This document shows positions 54,392 through 63,993 of a stretch of 64,000 bases of DNA, one piece after another. How positions within the stretch are numbered: the stretch's first letter is position 1; each line of letters begins with the position of its first letter. A program made the translations under genes and the position numbers. The notes beneath the pieces were generated by a model. The model was not told where the DNA came from and ran no database searches. It worked only from the letters and a program-made list of their open reading frames with translations. Source of the stretch: Collinsella aerofaciens. GTDB lineage: Bacteria; Actinomycetota; Coriobacteriia; Coriobacteriales; Coriobacteriaceae. The stretch covers positions 124,001-188,000 of the forward strand of contig NZ_JAQLFL010000002.1 in assembly GCF_028206995.1 (NCBI RefSeq), given 5' to 3'.

Positions 54392-55357
54392 ATGGCTGCA
54401 GGCAAAACCTTCTATGACATCCTGGGCGTATCCAAGAGCGCCTCCGACAAAGAGATCAAGAGCGCGTTTCGCAAGCTCGCGCAAAAATATCACCCCGATG
54501 CCGGCGGCGACGAGGCCAAGTTTAAGGAGATTAGCGAGGCCTACGAGACGCTTTCGGACGAGAAGAAGCGCAAAGAGTACGACCAGATGCTCATGTTCGG
54601 CGGCATGCCGGGCGCGGGCGGCGCGTATAGCGGTGGCTACGGCGCCGGTGCCGGCGCGAGCGGTTGGGGCGATATCTTCGACAGCATCTTCAGCGGCAAC
54701 GGCGCCTGGGGCAGCGACTGGGGCTCGGGCTTTGCCGGGGCCGCGGGCGCTGCCGGTGCGGGCGCGGGCCGCAACCGCGCGCGCAAGGGCGGCGACCTGT
54801 CTCTGACCGTCGACGTAACGGCCGAGGACGCGTTCCGCGGCGTGACGCACAAGGTCACCTACCGCATTCCCTCGACGGGCGAGCAGCAGACCATCACGGT
54901 CTCGGTGCCCGCGGGCGCGGTCGACGGCGGCAAATTGCGTTACAAGCGCCGTGGCGAGTACGGCGTTGCCGGAGGCGAGCGCGGCGACCTGGTCGTGACC
55001 ACGCATGTGGAGGAGCATCCGCTGTTTAAGCGCAAGGGTGCCGATGTGACCATGGAGGTGCCGGTCTCGGTCTACGAGGCGGCGCTCGGCTGCACGGTGG
55101 ACGTGCCCACGCCCGGCGGTGCGACGGTTCGTCTGAAGGTGCCCGCTGGCACCCAGACGGGCAAGAAGTTCCGCTTTAAGGAGATGGGTGCGCCCGACGT
55201 TAAGCATCGCGGCCGCACGGGCGCGCTGCTCGTCGAGATCAAGGTGCAGGTTCCCACGAACCTGTCCGACGATGAGCGCGATGCCATGACCAGGCTGCGC
55301 GAGGCCGACACGCGCGATTATCGCGAGAAGGTCAACCGTTACAAGGCAACGTACTAG
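54392..55357 (+). CDS. dnaJ: DnaJ-family co-chaperone without zinc finger
   Basis: 321 residues. J-domain (1-70) with HPD (in YHPDAGGD), Gly-rich region (70-130), then two beta-sandwich substrate domains. The four CXXCXGXG repeats of true DnaJ are missing, so it is a type II protein like CbpA. It stimulates DnaK. Start follows GGAGAGGAG. Separated from grpE by a hairpin. Confidence 0.92.
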   Translation: MAAGKTFYDILGVSKSASDKEIKSAFRKLAQKYHPDAGGDEAKFKEISEAYETLSDEKKRKEYDQMLMFGGMPGAGGAYSGGYGAGAGASGWGDIFDSIFSGNGAWGSDWGSGFAGAAGAAGAGAGRNRARKGGDLSLTVDVTAEDAFRGVTHKVTYRIPSTGEQQTITVSVPAGAVDGGKLRYKRRGEYGVAGGERGDLVVTTHVEEHPLFKRKGADVTMEVPVSVYEAALGCTVDVPTPGGATVRLKVPAGTQTGKKFRFKEMGAPDVKHRGRTGALLVEIKVQVPTNLSDDERDAMTRLREADTRDYREKVNRYKATY

Positions 55358-55430
55358 TTTGGTTGCGTGGCCCACGGGCTGGCCGCAGGCTTATGATGGA
55401 GATGTGCGAGACGGAAAGGGGTCAGGTAGC

Positions 55431-55847
55431 ATGGCCGAGGACAATAGGAACAAACCGCTGTACATGATCAGCGTGGCGGCCGAGCTGACCGGCATGCATC
55501 CGCAGACTCTGCGCGTCTACGAGTCCAAGGGCCTGGTGAACCCCCAGCGCTCGGGCGGTAACACGCGCCTGTATTCCCGTGCCGATATCGAGCGTCTGGA
55601 ACTCATCAACCAACTGACCGACGAGGGCATCAACCTTGCCGGCGTGGTGCGCATCCTCGATATGAAGGAGCGTGCCGAGGAGCGTGAGCGCGAGAACGAA
55701 AAGCTCCGTGCTCGCGTGCGCCAGCTCGAGGACGAGCTGCATGAGTACAAGATGCAGAAGAAGATCACCGCCCTGGCCCCGCGCGACGGCTCGGTCAACC
55801 CCGAGCAAGTCATGCGCAAGCTTTTGGGCGCCGGCGGAGATTTGTAG
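55431..55847 (+). CDS. hspR: MerR-family heat-shock repressor HspR
   Basis: 138 residues. Winged MerR helix-turn-helix (PLYMISVAAELTGMHPQTLR; GNTRLYS) and a coiled coil (85-120). This is the HspR pattern of actinobacteria, where it represses dnaK and clpB with DnaK as co-repressor. ATG 55431 is 73 bases after dnaJ. Targets likely are 51410-51436 and 60627-60653. The stop codon is the first base of structured element C. Confidence 0.92.
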   Translation: MAEDNRNKPLYMISVAAELTGMHPQTLRVYESKGLVNPQRSGGNTRLYSRADIERLELINQLTDEGINLAGVVRILDMKERAEERERENEKLRARVRQLEDELHEYKMQKKITALAPRDGSVNPEQVMRKLLGAGGDL

Positions 55848-56020
55848 TTACGCGGGTTTACCAACCCGCGTAACCAGTTGACGCTGCAAGCCCGTCAGAG
55901 CGGCAATCTGCCTTTCAACTTCGGCGGCATGATCAAAAGATCAATGCTGCCTTGTTTCAAGGCACCTTGCTCGCTCTGGCGGGCTTTCGCTGTCTGCGCC
56001 AAAACATCGGCGTTGCCGGA
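55847..56020. ncRNA. structured intergenic element, copy C
   Basis: H1 GTTACGCGGGTT (55847-55858) with 55863-55874, perfect; H2 AAGCCCGTCAGAGCG (55888-55902) with 55972-55986 (15 pairs, one wobble); H3 GGCGGCAT-GATC (55923-55934) with 55939-55951, AAAA loop and a bulged A. Conserved CAGTTGACGCTGC after H1. H1 begins on the last base of the hspR stop. Shares GCCAAAACATCGGCGTTGCC near its end with copy A. Confidence 0.72.
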
Positions 56021-56025
56021 GTAGG

Positions 56026-56059
56026 GTAGTTTGGCACTTGGGGACGTTCCTTTTGTGCC
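56026..56059. repeat. R1 variant after copy C
   Basis: GTAG (56026-56029) then GGCAC...GTGCC arms (56033-56037, 56055-56059) around TTGGGGACGTTCC. The core is R1's but the arms are new yet still pair. A GGGACACTCC half unit follows at about 56068. No gene is seen up to 56234. Confidence 0.6.
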
Positions 56060-56234
56060 GGCACTTTGGGACACTCCTTGCGCCAAGTCTGCCGGCCCAC
56101 ACCGGACTCGTCCCATGCTTTACCGAGATAAAGTGAACGTGCAGATTCGTAACCCACTTGCAACCGTTCTATGGCACGATATTGAACGAATGTATGCTAT
56201 GAGCCCAAATCTTTTGGGCAGAGTGGGAGACAGT

Positions 56235-58535
56235 ATGGTCAAGCTGTACGAGGACGGCATCTACCTGCGCGGCGGCAGCGAGGTTGTGCCTGCGGCCGAG
56301 GCTGCCGAGCGCGGTATTACGCAGACGCCCGAGGACGCCAAGCGTGGCACCATCGCGTATTCGATCCTTCAGGCACACAACACGTCCGGCGACCCCGAGG
56401 CGCTCAAGATTCGTTTCGATGCCATGGCGAGCCACGACATCACCTTTGTCGGCATCATCCAGACGGCGCGCGCCTCGGGCATGGAGCAGTTCCCACTGCC
56501 CTACGTGCTCACCAACTGCCACAACTCGCTGTGCGCCGTGGGCGGCACTATCAACGAGGACGACCACGTCTTCGGTCTCTCGGCTGCCAAAAAGTACGGC
56601 GGCATCTTCGTTCCGCCCCATATCGCGGTCATCCATTCCTTTATGCGCGAGAACTTCGCCGGCTGCGGCAAGATGATTTTGGGCTCCGACTCGCACACCC
56701 GCTACGGCGCCCTGGGCACCATGGCCGTGGGCGAGGGCGGCGGCGAGCTGGCAAAGCAGCTGCTGCGTGACACCTACGACGTCGCCTATCCCGGCGTCGT
56801 CGCCATCTACCTCACGGGCGCCCCGCGTCCCGGCGTCGGCCCGCACGATGTGGCGCTCGCCATCATCCGAGCCGTCTTTGCCAAGGGCTACGTTAAGAAC
56901 AAGGTCATGGAGTTTGTGGGCCCCGGCATCGCGAGCATGACGACCGACTACCGCAATGGCGTTGATGTCATGACCACCGAGACCACCTGCCTGTCGAGCA
57001 TCTGGGCCACCGACGAGGACACGCACGCGTTTTTGACCATGCACGGCCGCGGCGACGACTACCGCGAGCTCAAGCCCGCCGATGTTGCCTACTACGACGG
57101 CTGCGTCGAGGTCGATCTGTCGAGCATCAAGCCCATGATTGCGCTGCCATTCCATCCTTCCAACGGCTTTGAGATCGACGAGCTCAACGAGAACCTCGAG
57201 GACATCCTGCGCGAGGTGGAGCTCGAGGCCGCCAAGATCGGCGAGGGCAAGACGCACTTTAGCCTGCTCGACAAGATCATCGACGGCAAGCTGCACGTGC
57301 AGCAGGGCGTTATCGCCGGCTGCTCGGGCGGCAACTACGACTCCGTGGTCCAGGCTGCCCGCGTGCTCAAGGGCGCCAACACCGGCTGCGGCGAGTTCTC
57401 GCTGTCGGTCTATCCCACGAGCCAGCCCGTGGCACTCGAGCTTACACGCCGCGGCTACATCTACGACCTTATGGAGGCCGGCGCGATTGTGCGCACGGCG
57501 TTCTGCGGCCCGTGCTTCGGCGCCGGCGACACGCCCGCCAACAATGGCCTTTCGATCCGCCACACCACGCGCAACTTCCCCAACCGCGAGGGTTCCAAGC
57601 CGGGTAATGGCCAGCTGAGCGCCGTGGCCCTGATGGACGCCCGTTCCATTGCGGCGACGGCTGCCAACGGCGGCGTCCTGACGCCGGCGACCGACCTGCC
57701 CGAGGAGACTTGGGACGAGGCCTGCGAGTACACCTTTGACGACGCGCCGTACAAAAAGCGCGTGTACTGGGGCTTTGGCAAGGCGGAGCCTGCCGACGAG
57801 CTGGTCGAGGGCCCCAACATCAAGCCGTGGCCCGCGATGGAGCCTCTCGGCGACGACATCCTGCTCAAGGTGTGCTCCAAGATCATGGACCCGGTCACCA
57901 CGACCGACGAGCTCATTCCCTCGGGCGAGACGAGCTCCTTCCGCTCCAACCCGCTGGGCCTGGCCGAGTTTACGCTCAGCCGCCGCGACCCGGCCTACGT
58001 GGGCCGCTCCAAGGAGGTCGACGCCGTGGAGAAGCGCCGCGTTGCCGGCGAGGCCGCGGGCGACCTGGCGGCACTCGATGCTGAGCTTGCCAGCGTGTTT
58101 GAGGCACTGGCCGGCGCGGGTGTCACGGCCGATGCCAAGGCGACCGAGTACGGCTCTATGCTCTATGCCAAGAAGCCCGGCGACGGTTCCGCCCGCGAGC
58201 AGGCCGCGAGCTGCCAGCGCGTGATTGGCGGCCTGGCCAACATCGTCCACGAGTACGCCACCAAGCGCTATCGCTCCAACGTGATGAACTGGGGCATGGT
58301 GCCCTTCCAGATGGAGGCGGAGCCCAACTTTGAGGTGGGCGACTACGTCTTTGTGCCGGGTATCCGTGCCGCGCTCGATGGCGACCTGAAGAACATCGCT
58401 GCCTACGTGGTGCGTGCCGACGGTGCGGTTGAGCAGATTGAGCTCTACATTGCCGATATGACGGCAGAGGAGCGTGCCATCGTCAAGGCCGGCTGCCTGA
58501 TCAACTACAACAAGTTCAAGGCCGCTGCCGAGTAA
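56235..58535 (+). CDS. aconitase-family hydratase (YbhJ-like)
   Basis: About 766 residues. Contains the aconitase superfamily landmarks: [19 protein letters not shown] and [12 protein letters not shown], giving the three cluster Cys, and a swivel domain at the end. The overall form matches the aconitase-like hydratase YbhJ of E. coli rather than AcnA or AcnB. The substrate is not certain; citrate/isocitrate is possible. I start at ATG 56235 (GTGGGAGA upstream), after a TATGCT at 56193-56198; ATG 56199 is an alternative, and the far upstream frame to 56031 is rejected because it crosses repeats. Confidence 0.8.
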   Translation: MVKLYEDGIYLRGGSEVVPAAEAAERGITQTPEDAKRGTIAYSILQAHNTSGDPEALKIRFDAMASHDITFVGIIQTARASGMEQFPLPYVLTNCHNSLCAVGGTINEDDHVFGLSAAKKYGGIFVPPHIAVIHSFMRENFAGCGKMILGSDSHTRYGALGTMAVGEGGGELAKQLLRDTYDVAYPGVVAIYLTGAPRPGVGPHDVALAIIRAVFAKGYVKNKVMEFVGPGIASMTTDYRNGVDVMTTETTCLSSIWATDEDTHAFLTMHGRGDDYRELKPADVAYYDGCVEVDLSSIKPMIALPFHPSNGFEIDELNENLEDILREVELEAAKIGEGKTHFSLLDKIIDGKLHVQQGVIAGCSGGNYDSVVQAARVLKGANTGCGEFSLSVYPTSQPVALELTRRGYIYDLMEAGAIVRTAFCGPCFGAGDTPANNGLSIRHTTRNFPNREGSKPGNGQLSAVALMDARSIAATAANGGVLTPATDLPEETWDEACEYTFDDAPYKKRVYWGFGKAEPADELVEGPNIKPWPAMEPLGDDILLKVCSKIMDPVTTTDELIPSGETSSFRSNPLGLAEFTLSRRDPAYVGRSKEVDAVEKRRVAGEAAGDLAALDAELASVFEALAGAGVTADAKATEYGSMLYAKKPGDGSAREQAASCQRVIGGLANIVHEYATKRYRSNVMNWGMVPFQMEAEPNFEVGDYVFVPGIRAALDGDLKNIAAYVVRADGAVEQIELYIADMTAEERAIVKAGCLINYNKFKAAAE

Positions 58536-58556
58536 CTCTGCTGTACGCCCCTGCCA

Positions 58557-58608
58557 CACCTTTCCCTCGTGCTCACGCGCTTCGCGAGGGTCGCCCGAGG
58601 GAAAGGTG
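58557..58608 (+). repeat. 13-base hairpin after the hydratase gene
   Basis: CACCTTTCCCTCG (58557-58569) pairs perfectly with 58596-58608. An inner CGCG...CGCG stem sits in the loop. Confidence 0.6.
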
Positions 58609-58673
58609 CGTCCGGGGCTATCGCGACGTTCTCGTTGGATCTTGAGGGACGCTAATAAATAGACTTGCTTGAT

Positions 58674-58704
58674 GCCGCCTCTGTTATCGGGGCGGCTTCT
58701 TTTT
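58674..58704 (+). terminator. rho-independent terminator
   Basis: GCCGCCTC (58674-58681) pairs with 58689-58696 (one wobble), followed by TTCTTTTTG. Confidence 0.7.
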
Positions 58705-58710
58705 GTCGAA

Positions 58711-58746
58711 AACCGCCACAAAGGGGACGGGCACCTTTGTGGCGGT
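58711..58746. repeat. palindromic repeat R2, copy 3
   Basis: AACCGCCACAAAGG - GGACGGGCA - CCTTTGTGGCGGT. Compared with copy 2, the A/T pair near the end has become G/C on both arms, so pairing is kept. Confidence 0.8.
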
Positions 58747-58800
58747 GGGGAACGAGCTCGATGTTGTTGTGATTGTTGAGCGGTATGTTAATGAGCGTCT

Positions 58801-59469
58801 CTACAGGATTTCATCTGGGCTGGCGGGCTTGGTTGTTTTGGGGATGCCGAGTTTGGATGACGCGAAATCGTCAACATTGTCCTTAATTCCGTCTTTGGTG
58901 TAGACAGTGACCATATAGGTGCTGTGTCCGAATTCGCCCTTGTCGCGTGTTGCCCAGGCATCCCAGTAGGCGGCCCCGTTTCGCCCTTTGATTTTTCCGA
59001 CACGGCGGAGTTCTGTTCGCTTTAATTTCCGGTTGCTATAGATGGTTCGACCGGCTTCCGCGGTGAGCCCGCACTGTCCAAGCAGCTTGTCGAGGACTTG
59101 GTTCATGTGGCGCTCATCGGTGTTTGGTGCGTAGTCGTAGGCGAGGGTGATGGAGTCGAGTGGCTGGTCGTCGATCAGATAGTTTAGCGCCTGAGGTTCA
59201 AGGCAGAAATAGGGGGAGCATCCGTCGACCTTGCCGAGCAACGGTAACTTGGACTGCCAACTTCCGGTGGGAATTGCATATTCGTAGAACACGCCACGGC
59301 AGACAAAGGAGAGCGAGGTGGCAAGCGAGCCGGCGTCGATCATCCCGCAAAGATCGAAGGGCGAGGCGATACCAAAAGAAAAGGGCGTGATGACGATAAG
59401 GAAGAGCATCACGATGGGTATGGCGAAAATGGTAATGACGTTGCGACCGGTGGAATGAGACGGCTTCAT
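58801..59469 (-). CDS. orphan protein with N-terminal membrane segment
   Basis: 222 residues. One hydrophobic segment (about 10-32, with TPFSFGIASP after it), the remainder extracytoplasmic and containing four to five Cys (LCGMI, FVCRG, DGCSPYFC, GQCGL) that could form disulfides. No family recognised. ATG 59469 follows GAGGAGC. R2 copies lie at both sides of this gene and its divergent neighbour. Confidence 0.6.
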   Translation of the reverse strand: MKPSHSTGRNVITIFAIPIVMLFLIVITPFSFGIASPFDLCGMIDAGSLATSLSFVCRGVFYEYAIPTGSWQSKLPLLGKVDGCSPYFCLEPQALNYLIDDQPLDSITLAYDYAPNTDERHMNQVLDKLLGQCGLTAEAGRTIYSNRKLKRTELRRVGKIKGRNGAAYWDAWATRDKGEFGHSTYMVTVYTKDGIKDNVDDFASSKLGIPKTTKPASPDEIL

Positions 59470-59578
59470 ATGCGCTCCTCGAGACAAAGATCTGTTGAGG
59501 ATAGGCAGAAATGGATATGTTCAGAGAACAATTCAAGTTTAATCTCATGGCGCGAGATGGTCGACCGTTAGCGTCGAA

Positions 59579-59614
59579 AACCACCACAAAGGTGCCTGTC
59601 CCCTTTGTGGTGGT
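59579..59614. repeat. palindromic repeat R2, copy 4
   Basis: AACCACCACAAAGG (59579-59592), loop TGCCTGTCC, CCTTTGTGGTGGT (59602-59614). Lies between the divergent orphan genes. Confidence 0.85.
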
Positions 59615-59703
59615 GAGGAGCGCGTGGCTCCTTTTGGTAATAGTGCTGGCTGGCGGTATCATTAGTGCAGGTGGCGAAGGTTTGCATTGTGGGGTGTTTT
59701 GCC

Positions 59704-60375
59704 GTGAGCCGTTCTGCCCGTATTGGATTGATTGTCTTGGCGCTTGCGATCGCTGTGGTTGGCGCGGGCGCTGTCGGTATGGCATTTCTACCTGCTGCGG
59801 TGACGGAGCCGGTGGTCAAGCCTGTGACTCAATCTGTCGAACTTCTGACCGGCGACGACAAGCCCGAGACCATTACCGTTGATTTTGATGAGCAGCCGGC
59901 TGTGCTGGGTATTAGCAATTATCCGCGTATTCAGCTTGGGGCCATGCGCTATACCACGGATACAAGCCTGATCGATAGGGCGTCCGAGCTACTCAAGGGC
60001 AAAACATTTAAGCGTTGGTACGGATATGCGTCCTATCGGGCAAAAGCGAACGACATGGTTGGCGGATGTCACTCTTCCATCGAGCTGGACACTGCAAACG
60101 GCGCAAAGTTATGTGATGTCTCGTACGATCCGGGTTACGAGGGCAATGAGGGTCCGGGTATTTACATCATGGCCGGCGATGCAGCCTATGTCATGGAGGG
60201 CGACCAGGCCGAGCTCAACGATTCTATGGGTCAGTGTATCCAAGATGCCTATGAACAGACCTGCTTGCCCGACCCGCAGACTGCACGCGATAGTGGGTCT
60301 GCCCGTATATGGCTCTTCGAGGATGAGATGCCCTGGACCGTCGAATCGGGAAGTACGGGTTCGGCGAAGGAGTAG
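59704..60375 (+). CDS. orphan membrane-anchored extracytoplasmic protein
   Basis: About 223 residues. A membrane segment at about residues 6-28 (IGLIVLALAIAVVGAGAVG), then an extracytoplasmic domain (40-215) with ETITVDFDEQPAV, CHSSIELDTANGAKLC and a late CIQDAYEQTC. No family recognised. The start is uncertain: GTG 59704 has a modest GGGGTG site; GTG 59665 is possible. Divergent from the gene at 58801. Confidence 0.5.
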   Translation: MSRSARIGLIVLALAIAVVGAGAVGMAFLPAAVTEPVVKPVTQSVELLTGDDKPETITVDFDEQPAVLGISNYPRIQLGAMRYTTDTSLIDRASELLKGKTFKRWYGYASYRAKANDMVGGCHSSIELDTANGAKLCDVSYDPGYEGNEGPGIYIMAGDAAYVMEGDQAELNDSMGQCIQDAYEQTCLPDPQTARDSGSARIWLFEDEMPWTVESGSTGSAKE

Positions 60376-60383
60376 AGACCGCG

Positions 60384-60418
60384 ACCACCACAAAGGTACC
60401 TGTCCTCTTTGTGATGGT
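60384..60418. repeat. palindromic repeat R2, copy 5 (degenerate)
   Basis: ACCACCACAAAGG, loop TACCTGTCCT, CTTTGTGATGGT; one mismatch and a lost pair against the other copies. Confidence 0.65.
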
Positions 60419-60428
60419 TTTCGGTCTG

Positions 60429-60483
60429 TCTCGATCTGTAACATCTTGGCCGCTAAAAGTGGGCCTGGTGTTACAGATTTAGA
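60429..60483. repeat. palindromic repeat R7, copy 1
   Basis: TCTCGATCTGTAACATC... pairs with ...GTGTTACAGATTTAGA (about 17 of 23 positions). Confidence 0.6.
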
Positions 60484-60509
60484 TTTTTGATCCGGGTGTT
60501 TTCTGTTCG

Positions 60510-60565
60510 TCTCAATCTATAACATCTGGAGCCATAAACAGTCGCTAGATGTTACAGATTGAGAT
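60510..60565. repeat. palindromic repeat R7, copy 2
   Basis: TCTCAATCTATAACATCT (60510-60527) pairs with 60548-60565 with one mismatch. It shares ATCT-TAACATCT-GTTACAGAT with copy 1, 30 bases upstream. Confidence 0.65.
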
Positions 60566-60626
60566 AGTAAGGGGACGAGGCCGTAGCGGGTGAGCGCACC
60601 TGCTCCCTATCTTTCAATCACTCAGA

Positions 60627-60653
60627 AAATCTTATATATAGAGACTTAGATTT
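60627..60653. promoter_or_regulatory. putative HspR operator at clpB
   Basis: AAATCTTATAT-ATAGA-GACTTAGATTT, the same 27-base arrangement as before dnaK. It lies 90 bases before the clpB start. Confidence 0.65.
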
Positions 60654-60742
60654 ATGTATAAGATCGCGCAAAGCTGGCAACAATACTTCTCGAACAACGT
60701 GAAGCCGCCCCGTAGGGCGGCCACCCCAAGAGAGGTGATTCC

Positions 60743-63370
60743 ATGAGAATCGATAAGCTAGCAATGACGTCGCGCGAGGCGCTGCAGACCGCCATGAGCA
60801 CGGCTGCTGACGCGCAGGCCGGCGCGGTGGAGCCGATTCACCTGCTGTCCGCCCTGCTCGGTGCCGGCGAGCGCAATATCTCCGTGATCATCGAGCGCAT
60901 CGGCGCTGAACCGGCCCAGCTCGCACGCTCCACGCAGGATGCCATCGACCACGCGCCCAAGGTTTCGGGCGAGGGCCAGCAGATGGGTCTTTCCAATGAG
61001 CTCGTCCGCGTCATCGAGAAGGCCGAGAAGAAGGCCACCAAGATAGGCGACAGCTTTGTGGTGACCGAGCATCTGCTGATGGCACTTGCCGAGGACAAGG
61101 GCGAGGCCGGCCGCGTTCTGCGCGACGCAGGCGTGACCAAGGAGCGCATCGAACAGGTCTACGAGGAGCTGCGTGGCGATGACCGCGTGACGTCTGCCGA
61201 GGATAAGACTCAGTTTGAGGCGCTGGAGCAGTACGGCCGCAACATCTGCGACCTGGCCCGCGCCGGCAAACTCGATCCGGTCATCGGCCGTACCGACGAG
61301 ATCCGTCGTACCATCCAGGTCCTGTCCCGCCGCACCAAGAACAACCCCGTGCTCATCGGCGAGCCGGGCGTCGGCAAGACCGCCATCGTCGAGGGCATCG
61401 CCCAGCGTATCGTGGCCGGCGACGTGCCGAGCACCCTGCGCGACCGCGACCTCATCGAGCTCGACATGAGCGCGCTGGTCGCCGGTGCCAAGTACCGCGG
61501 CGAGTTCGAGGACCGCTTGAAGGCCGTGCTCAAGGAGGTTCAAAAATCCGAAGGCAAGGTCATCCTGTTCATCGATGAGCTTCACACCATCGTGGGCGCG
61601 GGTGCCACCGAGGGCTCCATGGACGCCGGCAACATCCTCAAGCCGGCGCTCGCCCGTGGCGACCTACATGCAATCGGCGCGACCACGCTCGACGAGTATC
61701 GCAAGTACATCGAGAAGGACGCGGCGCTCGCCCGCCGTTTCCAGACTGTGATGGTCTCCGAGCCTACCGTCGAGGACACCATCTCGATCCTGCGTGGCCT
61801 CAAGGAGAAGTACGAGATCTTCCACGGCGTGCATATCACCGATGGCGCGCTCGTGGCGGCTGCCGACCTCTCCGATCGCTATATCGCCGACCGTTTCCTG
61901 CCCGACAAGGCCATCGACCTGGTCGATGAGGCCGCAAGCCGCCTGCGCATGGAGCTCGACAGCATGCCGGTCGAGATCGACGCCACCACGCGTCAGCTCA
62001 CCCAGCTGCAGATCGAGGAGCAGGCACTCATGAAGGAGACCGACGACGCCTCCAAGGAGCGTCTGGAGGCCCTGCGTCAGGAGATTGCCGAGGTCCAGGA
62101 AAAGCTCAATGTGCAAAAGGCTGGCTGGCTCAACCAAAAGAACGCCATCGACCACGTGCAGGAGCTTAAGGGCCAGCTTGACGAGGCCAAGAGCGAAGAG
62201 GAGCGTGCAACGCGCAACGGCGATTTGGGTCGTGCGTCCGAGCTGCGCTTCTCCGTGATTCCGGGCCTGCAGCAGCAGATTCAGGATTCCGAGGCTGCGC
62301 TCGAGGCACAAAAGCAGCAGGACGGCGAGGGCCTCAACGAGCAGGTGACCTCCGACGAGATCGCCGAGGTCGTGAGTGCCTGGACCGGCGTGCCCGTGTC
62401 CAAGATGATGCAGGGCGAGCTCGACAAGCTGAAGGGCCTGGAGGGCGAGCTGCATAAGCGCGTCATCGGTCAGGACGAGGCCGTCTCCGCCGTCGCCGCG
62501 GCTGTGCGTCGCAGCCGTGCGGGCCTCTCCGATCCGGACAAGCCCATCGGCAGCTTCTTCTTCCTGGGCCCCACTGGCGTGGGCAAGACCGAGCTCGCCA
62601 AGGCGCTTGCCGAGTGCCTGTTCGACGACGAGCGCGCGCTCGTGCGTATCGACATGTCCGAGTACATGGAGAAGTTCAGCGTCCAGCGTCTGATCGGTGC
62701 GCCCCCGGGATACGTGGGTTACGACGAGGGCGGCCAGCTCACCGAGGCCGTGCGCCGTCGTCCCTACTCCGTGATCTTGCTCGACGAGATGGAGAAGGCC
62801 CATCCGGATGTCTTTAACGTGCTGTTGCAGGTGCTCGACGACGGCCGTCTGACCGATGGCCAGGGTCGCCAGGTGTCCTTCAAGAACACGATTATCATCA
62901 TGACGTCCAACGTGGGCTCCAAGGCCATCGCCGATCTGTCCGGTAAGGACGAGGAGGAGATGCGCCATCAGGTCGACGCTGCCATGGCTCAGACCTTCCG
63001 CCCCGAGTTCCTCAACCGTATCGACGATATCGTGGTGTTCCATCCGCTCGGTATGGCGCAGATCGAGAAGATCGTCGACATCCAGCTCGCCGACGTCCGC
63101 GCGCGTCTGGCCAAGGAGCGCATGACGCTTGCCATCACCCCGGCGGCCAAGCAGATGCTCGCCGTGGGCGGCCTGGACCCGGTCTTTGGCGCCCGTCCGC
63201 TCAAGCGTCTGGTTCAGCGCGAGGTCGTGGATGCCATCGCCGCCGCTATCATCGACGGCACGGTGCGCGAGGGCGATCAGGTGACGGTCGATGCCGACAA
63301 GGACGGCGGCTTTACCGTCGTGTGCGACAACACGCCGGCGGCCACCTACGAGGTCCCCGACGCCGAATAG
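60743..63370 (+). CDS. clpB: ClpB disaggregase
   Basis: 875 residues. N-domain (1-145), AAA1 with GEPGVGKT (~209), coiled M-domain (~400-530), AAA2 with GPTGVGKT (~613) and a C-terminal small domain. It rescues aggregated protein with DnaK. AGAGAGGTG precedes ATG. Probably controlled by HspR from the shared site. Confidence 0.98.
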   Translation: MRIDKLAMTSREALQTAMSTAADAQAGAVEPIHLLSALLGAGERNISVIIERIGAEPAQLARSTQDAIDHAPKVSGEGQQMGLSNELVRVIEKAEKKATKIGDSFVVTEHLLMALAEDKGEAGRVLRDAGVTKERIEQVYEELRGDDRVTSAEDKTQFEALEQYGRNICDLARAGKLDPVIGRTDEIRRTIQVLSRRTKNNPVLIGEPGVGKTAIVEGIAQRIVAGDVPSTLRDRDLIELDMSALVAGAKYRGEFEDRLKAVLKEVQKSEGKVILFIDELHTIVGAGATEGSMDAGNILKPALARGDLHAIGATTLDEYRKYIEKDAALARRFQTVMVSEPTVEDTISILRGLKEKYEIFHGVHITDGALVAAADLSDRYIADRFLPDKAIDLVDEAASRLRMELDSMPVEIDATTRQLTQLQIEEQALMKETDDASKERLEALRQEIAEVQEKLNVQKAGWLNQKNAIDHVQELKGQLDEAKSEEERATRNGDLGRASELRFSVIPGLQQQIQDSEAALEAQKQQDGEGLNEQVTSDEIAEVVSAWTGVPVSKMMQGELDKLKGLEGELHKRVIGQDEAVSAVAAAVRRSRAGLSDPDKPIGSFFFLGPTGVGKTELAKALAECLFDDERALVRIDMSEYMEKFSVQRLIGAPPGYVGYDEGGQLTEAVRRRPYSVILLDEMEKAHPDVFNVLLQVLDDGRLTDGQGRQVSFKNTIIIMTSNVGSKAIADLSGKDEEEMRHQVDAAMAQTFRPEFLNRIDDIVVFHPLGMAQIEKIVDIQLADVRARLAKERMTLAITPAAKQMLAVGGLDPVFGARPLKRLVQREVVDAIAAAIIDGTVREGDQVTVDADKDGGFTVVCDNTPAATYEVPDAE

Positions 63371-63415
63371 ATTTATGGGACATGCCTTAAAATCTGCCAG
63401 CCGTCTCTAAACGCC

Positions 63416-63452
63416 AAAGGCGGCGGATCCAATTGGGTCCGCCGCCCTTTTT
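63416..63452 (+). terminator. rho-independent terminator of clpB
   Basis: GGCGGCGGA and TCCGCCGCC stem (63419-63447 region) with AATTGGG in the loop, followed by TTTTT. Confidence 0.85.
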
Positions 63453-63502
63453 CGTGCGACAATCGATAATGTTGAACGGATGCGATGCAAGGAGCTATGC
63501 AG

Positions 63503-63676
63503 ATGAAAGACGAGATCAAGACAAGTGCGCCGGCGCCCAAGCCCACGTCCAAGCCGGCACCCAAGCCGCGCGATCCCTACATCCGTGCCGAGAACGAGGA
63601 CGATGACGGTTACGATCCCTACAGCGACCGACGCCTCGAGCGCGAGCCAATGTTCGAAGCCGACCCGTGGCGCTGA
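63503..63676 (+). CDS. small Pro/Lys- and Asp-rich protein
   Basis: 57 residues. First half Lys/Pro/Ala-rich (APAPKPTSKPAPKPRDP), second half acidic (ENEDDDGYDPYSDRR). No family recognised; probably disordered. ATG 63503 has AAGGAG 8 bases upstream; earlier in-frame Met are too close to it. Real gene likely by its ribosome site and codon use. Confidence 0.55.
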   Translation: MKDEIKTSAPAPKPTSKPAPKPRDPYIRAENEDDDGYDPYSDRRLEREPMFEADPWR

Positions 63677-63701
63677 GTGCCACCCAAAAGGCCACCAATT
63701 A

Positions 63702-63769
63702 AGTTGCGGTGAAATAGGGACTGTTTTTGCAGTTTGACCAGCAAAAACAGTCCCTATTTCACCGCAACT
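63702..63769. repeat. perfect 29-base palindrome (family R4, copy 2)
   Basis: 63702-63730 and 63741-63769 are exact inverted repeats (AGTTGCGGTGAAATAGGGAC...), loop AGTTTGACCA. Shares GTTGCGGTG(A/G)AATAG with 29320-29384. Confidence 0.9.
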
Positions 63770-63797
63770 GCGTTAGGGATTTTTCTACAGGGGGAGG

Positions 63798-63827
63798 GTA
63801 GTCAAAAAAGCCCCGTCCCAAATTGAC
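63798..63827. repeat. GTAG palindrome with GTCCC core
   Basis: GTAG (63798-63801) opens GTCAA...TTGAC arms around AAAAGCCCCGTCCCAAA. The same core occurs twice before luxS (17456-17522). Confidence 0.65.
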
Positions 63828-63931
63828 TGCTCGGGGAGTCGCATTCGAGCTCGGTTGTCCTCTTAGCCACTCGATATCCTTCGGAGCAATAACAGTGAAA
63901 AAACTTGCTTAAGTGTTAATCAAGCTACACA

Positions 63932-63993
63932 CAATCTTGCTCTCTAATTAATCAAGAATCAGTATAATTTTGATTAGCTAGAGAGCAAGATTG
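63932..63993. promoter_or_regulatory. promoter inside a 15-base inverted repeat at the window end
   Basis: CAATCTTGCTCTCTA (63932-63946) and its exact inverse (63979-63993) flank a perfect TATAAT (63963-63968); TTGCTC at 63938 could be a -35 with 19-base spacing. It likely drives a regulated gene beyond the window. The region 63831-63931 is AT-rich with no gene seen. Confidence 0.5.

Noticed and set aside
56169-58721. 850-codon minus-strand open frame opposite the hydratase gene
   Set aside because: Shadow frame; the plus strand carries clear aconitase motifs.
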